From contig CAIXSE010000404.1 in NCBI GenBank assembly GCA_903921965.1, forward strand, positions 1 through 6,245: a stretch of DNA of 6,245 nucleotides. Direction: 5' to 3'. The DNA comes from an uncultured Thermoleophilia bacterium (lineage in GTDB: Bacteria; Actinomycetota; Thermoleophilia; UBA2241). The translations under genes and the position numbers were made by a program. Numbering within the stretch: the first letter of the stretch is position 1; each line of letters starts with the position of its first letter. Under the pieces are notes generated by a model. The model made no database searches, was not told the origin of the DNA, and saw only the letters and a program-made list of their open reading frames with translations. Positions 5,771-6,245 of the stretch are shown one piece after another.

Positions 5771-6087
5771 AGAGGACCTACCACCTGTACGCCGTCCGCC
5801 TCGACGAGGCCGTGCTCGAGCGGAAGGCCTTCCGCGACCGCAACCCCGGCCACGTGCCGGGCAAGCCCTGCTACTACGTCGGGTCGAGCATCTACCCGCC
5901 GGAGGTCCGCTTCGCGAAGCACAAGGCCGGTGTGAAGGCGTCGCGCTGGGTGCGGGAGTTCGGGCTGCACGTGGCGGCGCGCAAGTGCTGCGAGGTACGG
6001 CTGTCCGGTCCGGACCAGCCGGCGCGGGCCGAGCGGGAGTACGCGGAGCGGCTGCGCGCGAAGGGCTACGGGGTCTGGCAGAACTGA
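5767..6087 (+). CDS. Small GIY-YIG-like endonuclease domain protein
   Basis: The 106-residue protein fits the GIY-YIG nuclease layout, a metal-dependent DNA-cleaving fold also found in UvrC, homing enzymes and restriction enzymes. The first strand is YHLYAVRLD (5-13, in the GIY place), then a 20-residue insert, CYYVGSS (35-41, the YIG place), a helix with Arg48 and His52 (EVRFAKHKAG, 46-55), a central segment (WVREFGLHV, 61-69), and ARAEREYAERLRAKGY (86-101), whose Glu89 or Glu91 could be the metal ligand. Asn106 is the last residue. The GIY motif itself is HLY here, which is degenerate, so catalytic activity is uncertain. GTG 5767 overlaps the preceding stop (GTGA), indicating one operon with the 5129 gene. 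It stands alone without a DNA-binding or UvrC-type domain. Confidence 0.72.
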   Translation: MKRTYHLYAVRLDEAVLERKAFRDRNPGHVPGKPCYYVGSSIYPPEVRFAKHKAGVKASRWVREFGLHVAARKCCEVRLSGPDQPARAEREYAERLRAKGYGVWQN

Positions 6088-6245
6088 GGGACGGAGACAC
6101 GGCGGCGGCGTGACGGCGGACGGAGGCCCGGCGGGGTCCAACTCGATCGGCGCACAACGTCACCGCGGGCTCCCCATCGTCACTCTCACCTGCGTGCCGG
6201 CCGCCTGCTACGGTGCCATGGCCGGGCTGCGGGGCGCCCGGGGGC

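Noticed and set aside
4582..6163. Long minus-strand frames (476 and 519 codons) across the 5129 operon
   Set aside because: They are antisense to two genes with good starts and family-like sequence; only the last 75 codons of the 519-codon frame (HicA-like) look real.
6218..6245. ATG at 6218 as the start of a further gene running off the right edge
   Set aside because: Only nine codons are visible and there is no ribosome site; it cannot be supported from this window.

Overview
The window is very GC-rich (roughly 70%), with G/C-ending codons, GTG starts and short GTGA gene overlaps. This fits a high-GC bacterium. Actinomycetota is the most natural guess, but no rRNA or marker gene is present to settle it. 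No tRNA, rRNA, CRISPR array, transposase or integrase was seen.

Layout from left to right. (1) 1-1113, minus: the N-terminal 371 residues of an APC-superfamily amino-acid permease, cut by the left edge. (2) 1295-1889, plus: a mazEF toxin-antitoxin locus that looks damaged. The MazE-like frame has lost the stop expected after its C-terminal EVW, and the MazF frame is shifted by one missing base near 1804-1806, which removes its last segment. (3) 1936-3276, minus: a secreted or membrane-anchored protein closely resembling thiaminase I (thiamine pyridinylase), with the expected Cys and Glu in place. It is the most unusual gene here. (4) 3380-4321, plus: an unrecognised 313-residue protein, divergent from the thiaminase gene. 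(5) 4343-4809, minus: a hicAB-type toxin-antitoxin pair with a 4-nt overlap. (6) 4810-5128: an intergenic stretch holding a possible 62-residue leader ORF and a perfect 23-bp inverted repeat. The repeat's right arm runs into the Shine-Dalgarno sequence of the next gene. (7) 5129-6087, plus: a two-gene operon with a 4-nt overlap, an unrecognised 213-residue protein (perhaps Mog1/PsbP-like) followed by a small GIY-YIG-like nuclease. (8) 6088-6245: no gene that can be supported.

The genes do not form one obvious pathway. The stretch reads as accessory DNA: two toxin-antitoxin loci (one apparently decaying), a small nuclease operon with a conspicuous 5' hairpin, and a rare vitamin-degrading enzyme. 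Best candidates for follow-up are the thiaminase I homologue and the hairpin-controlled GIY-YIG operon.
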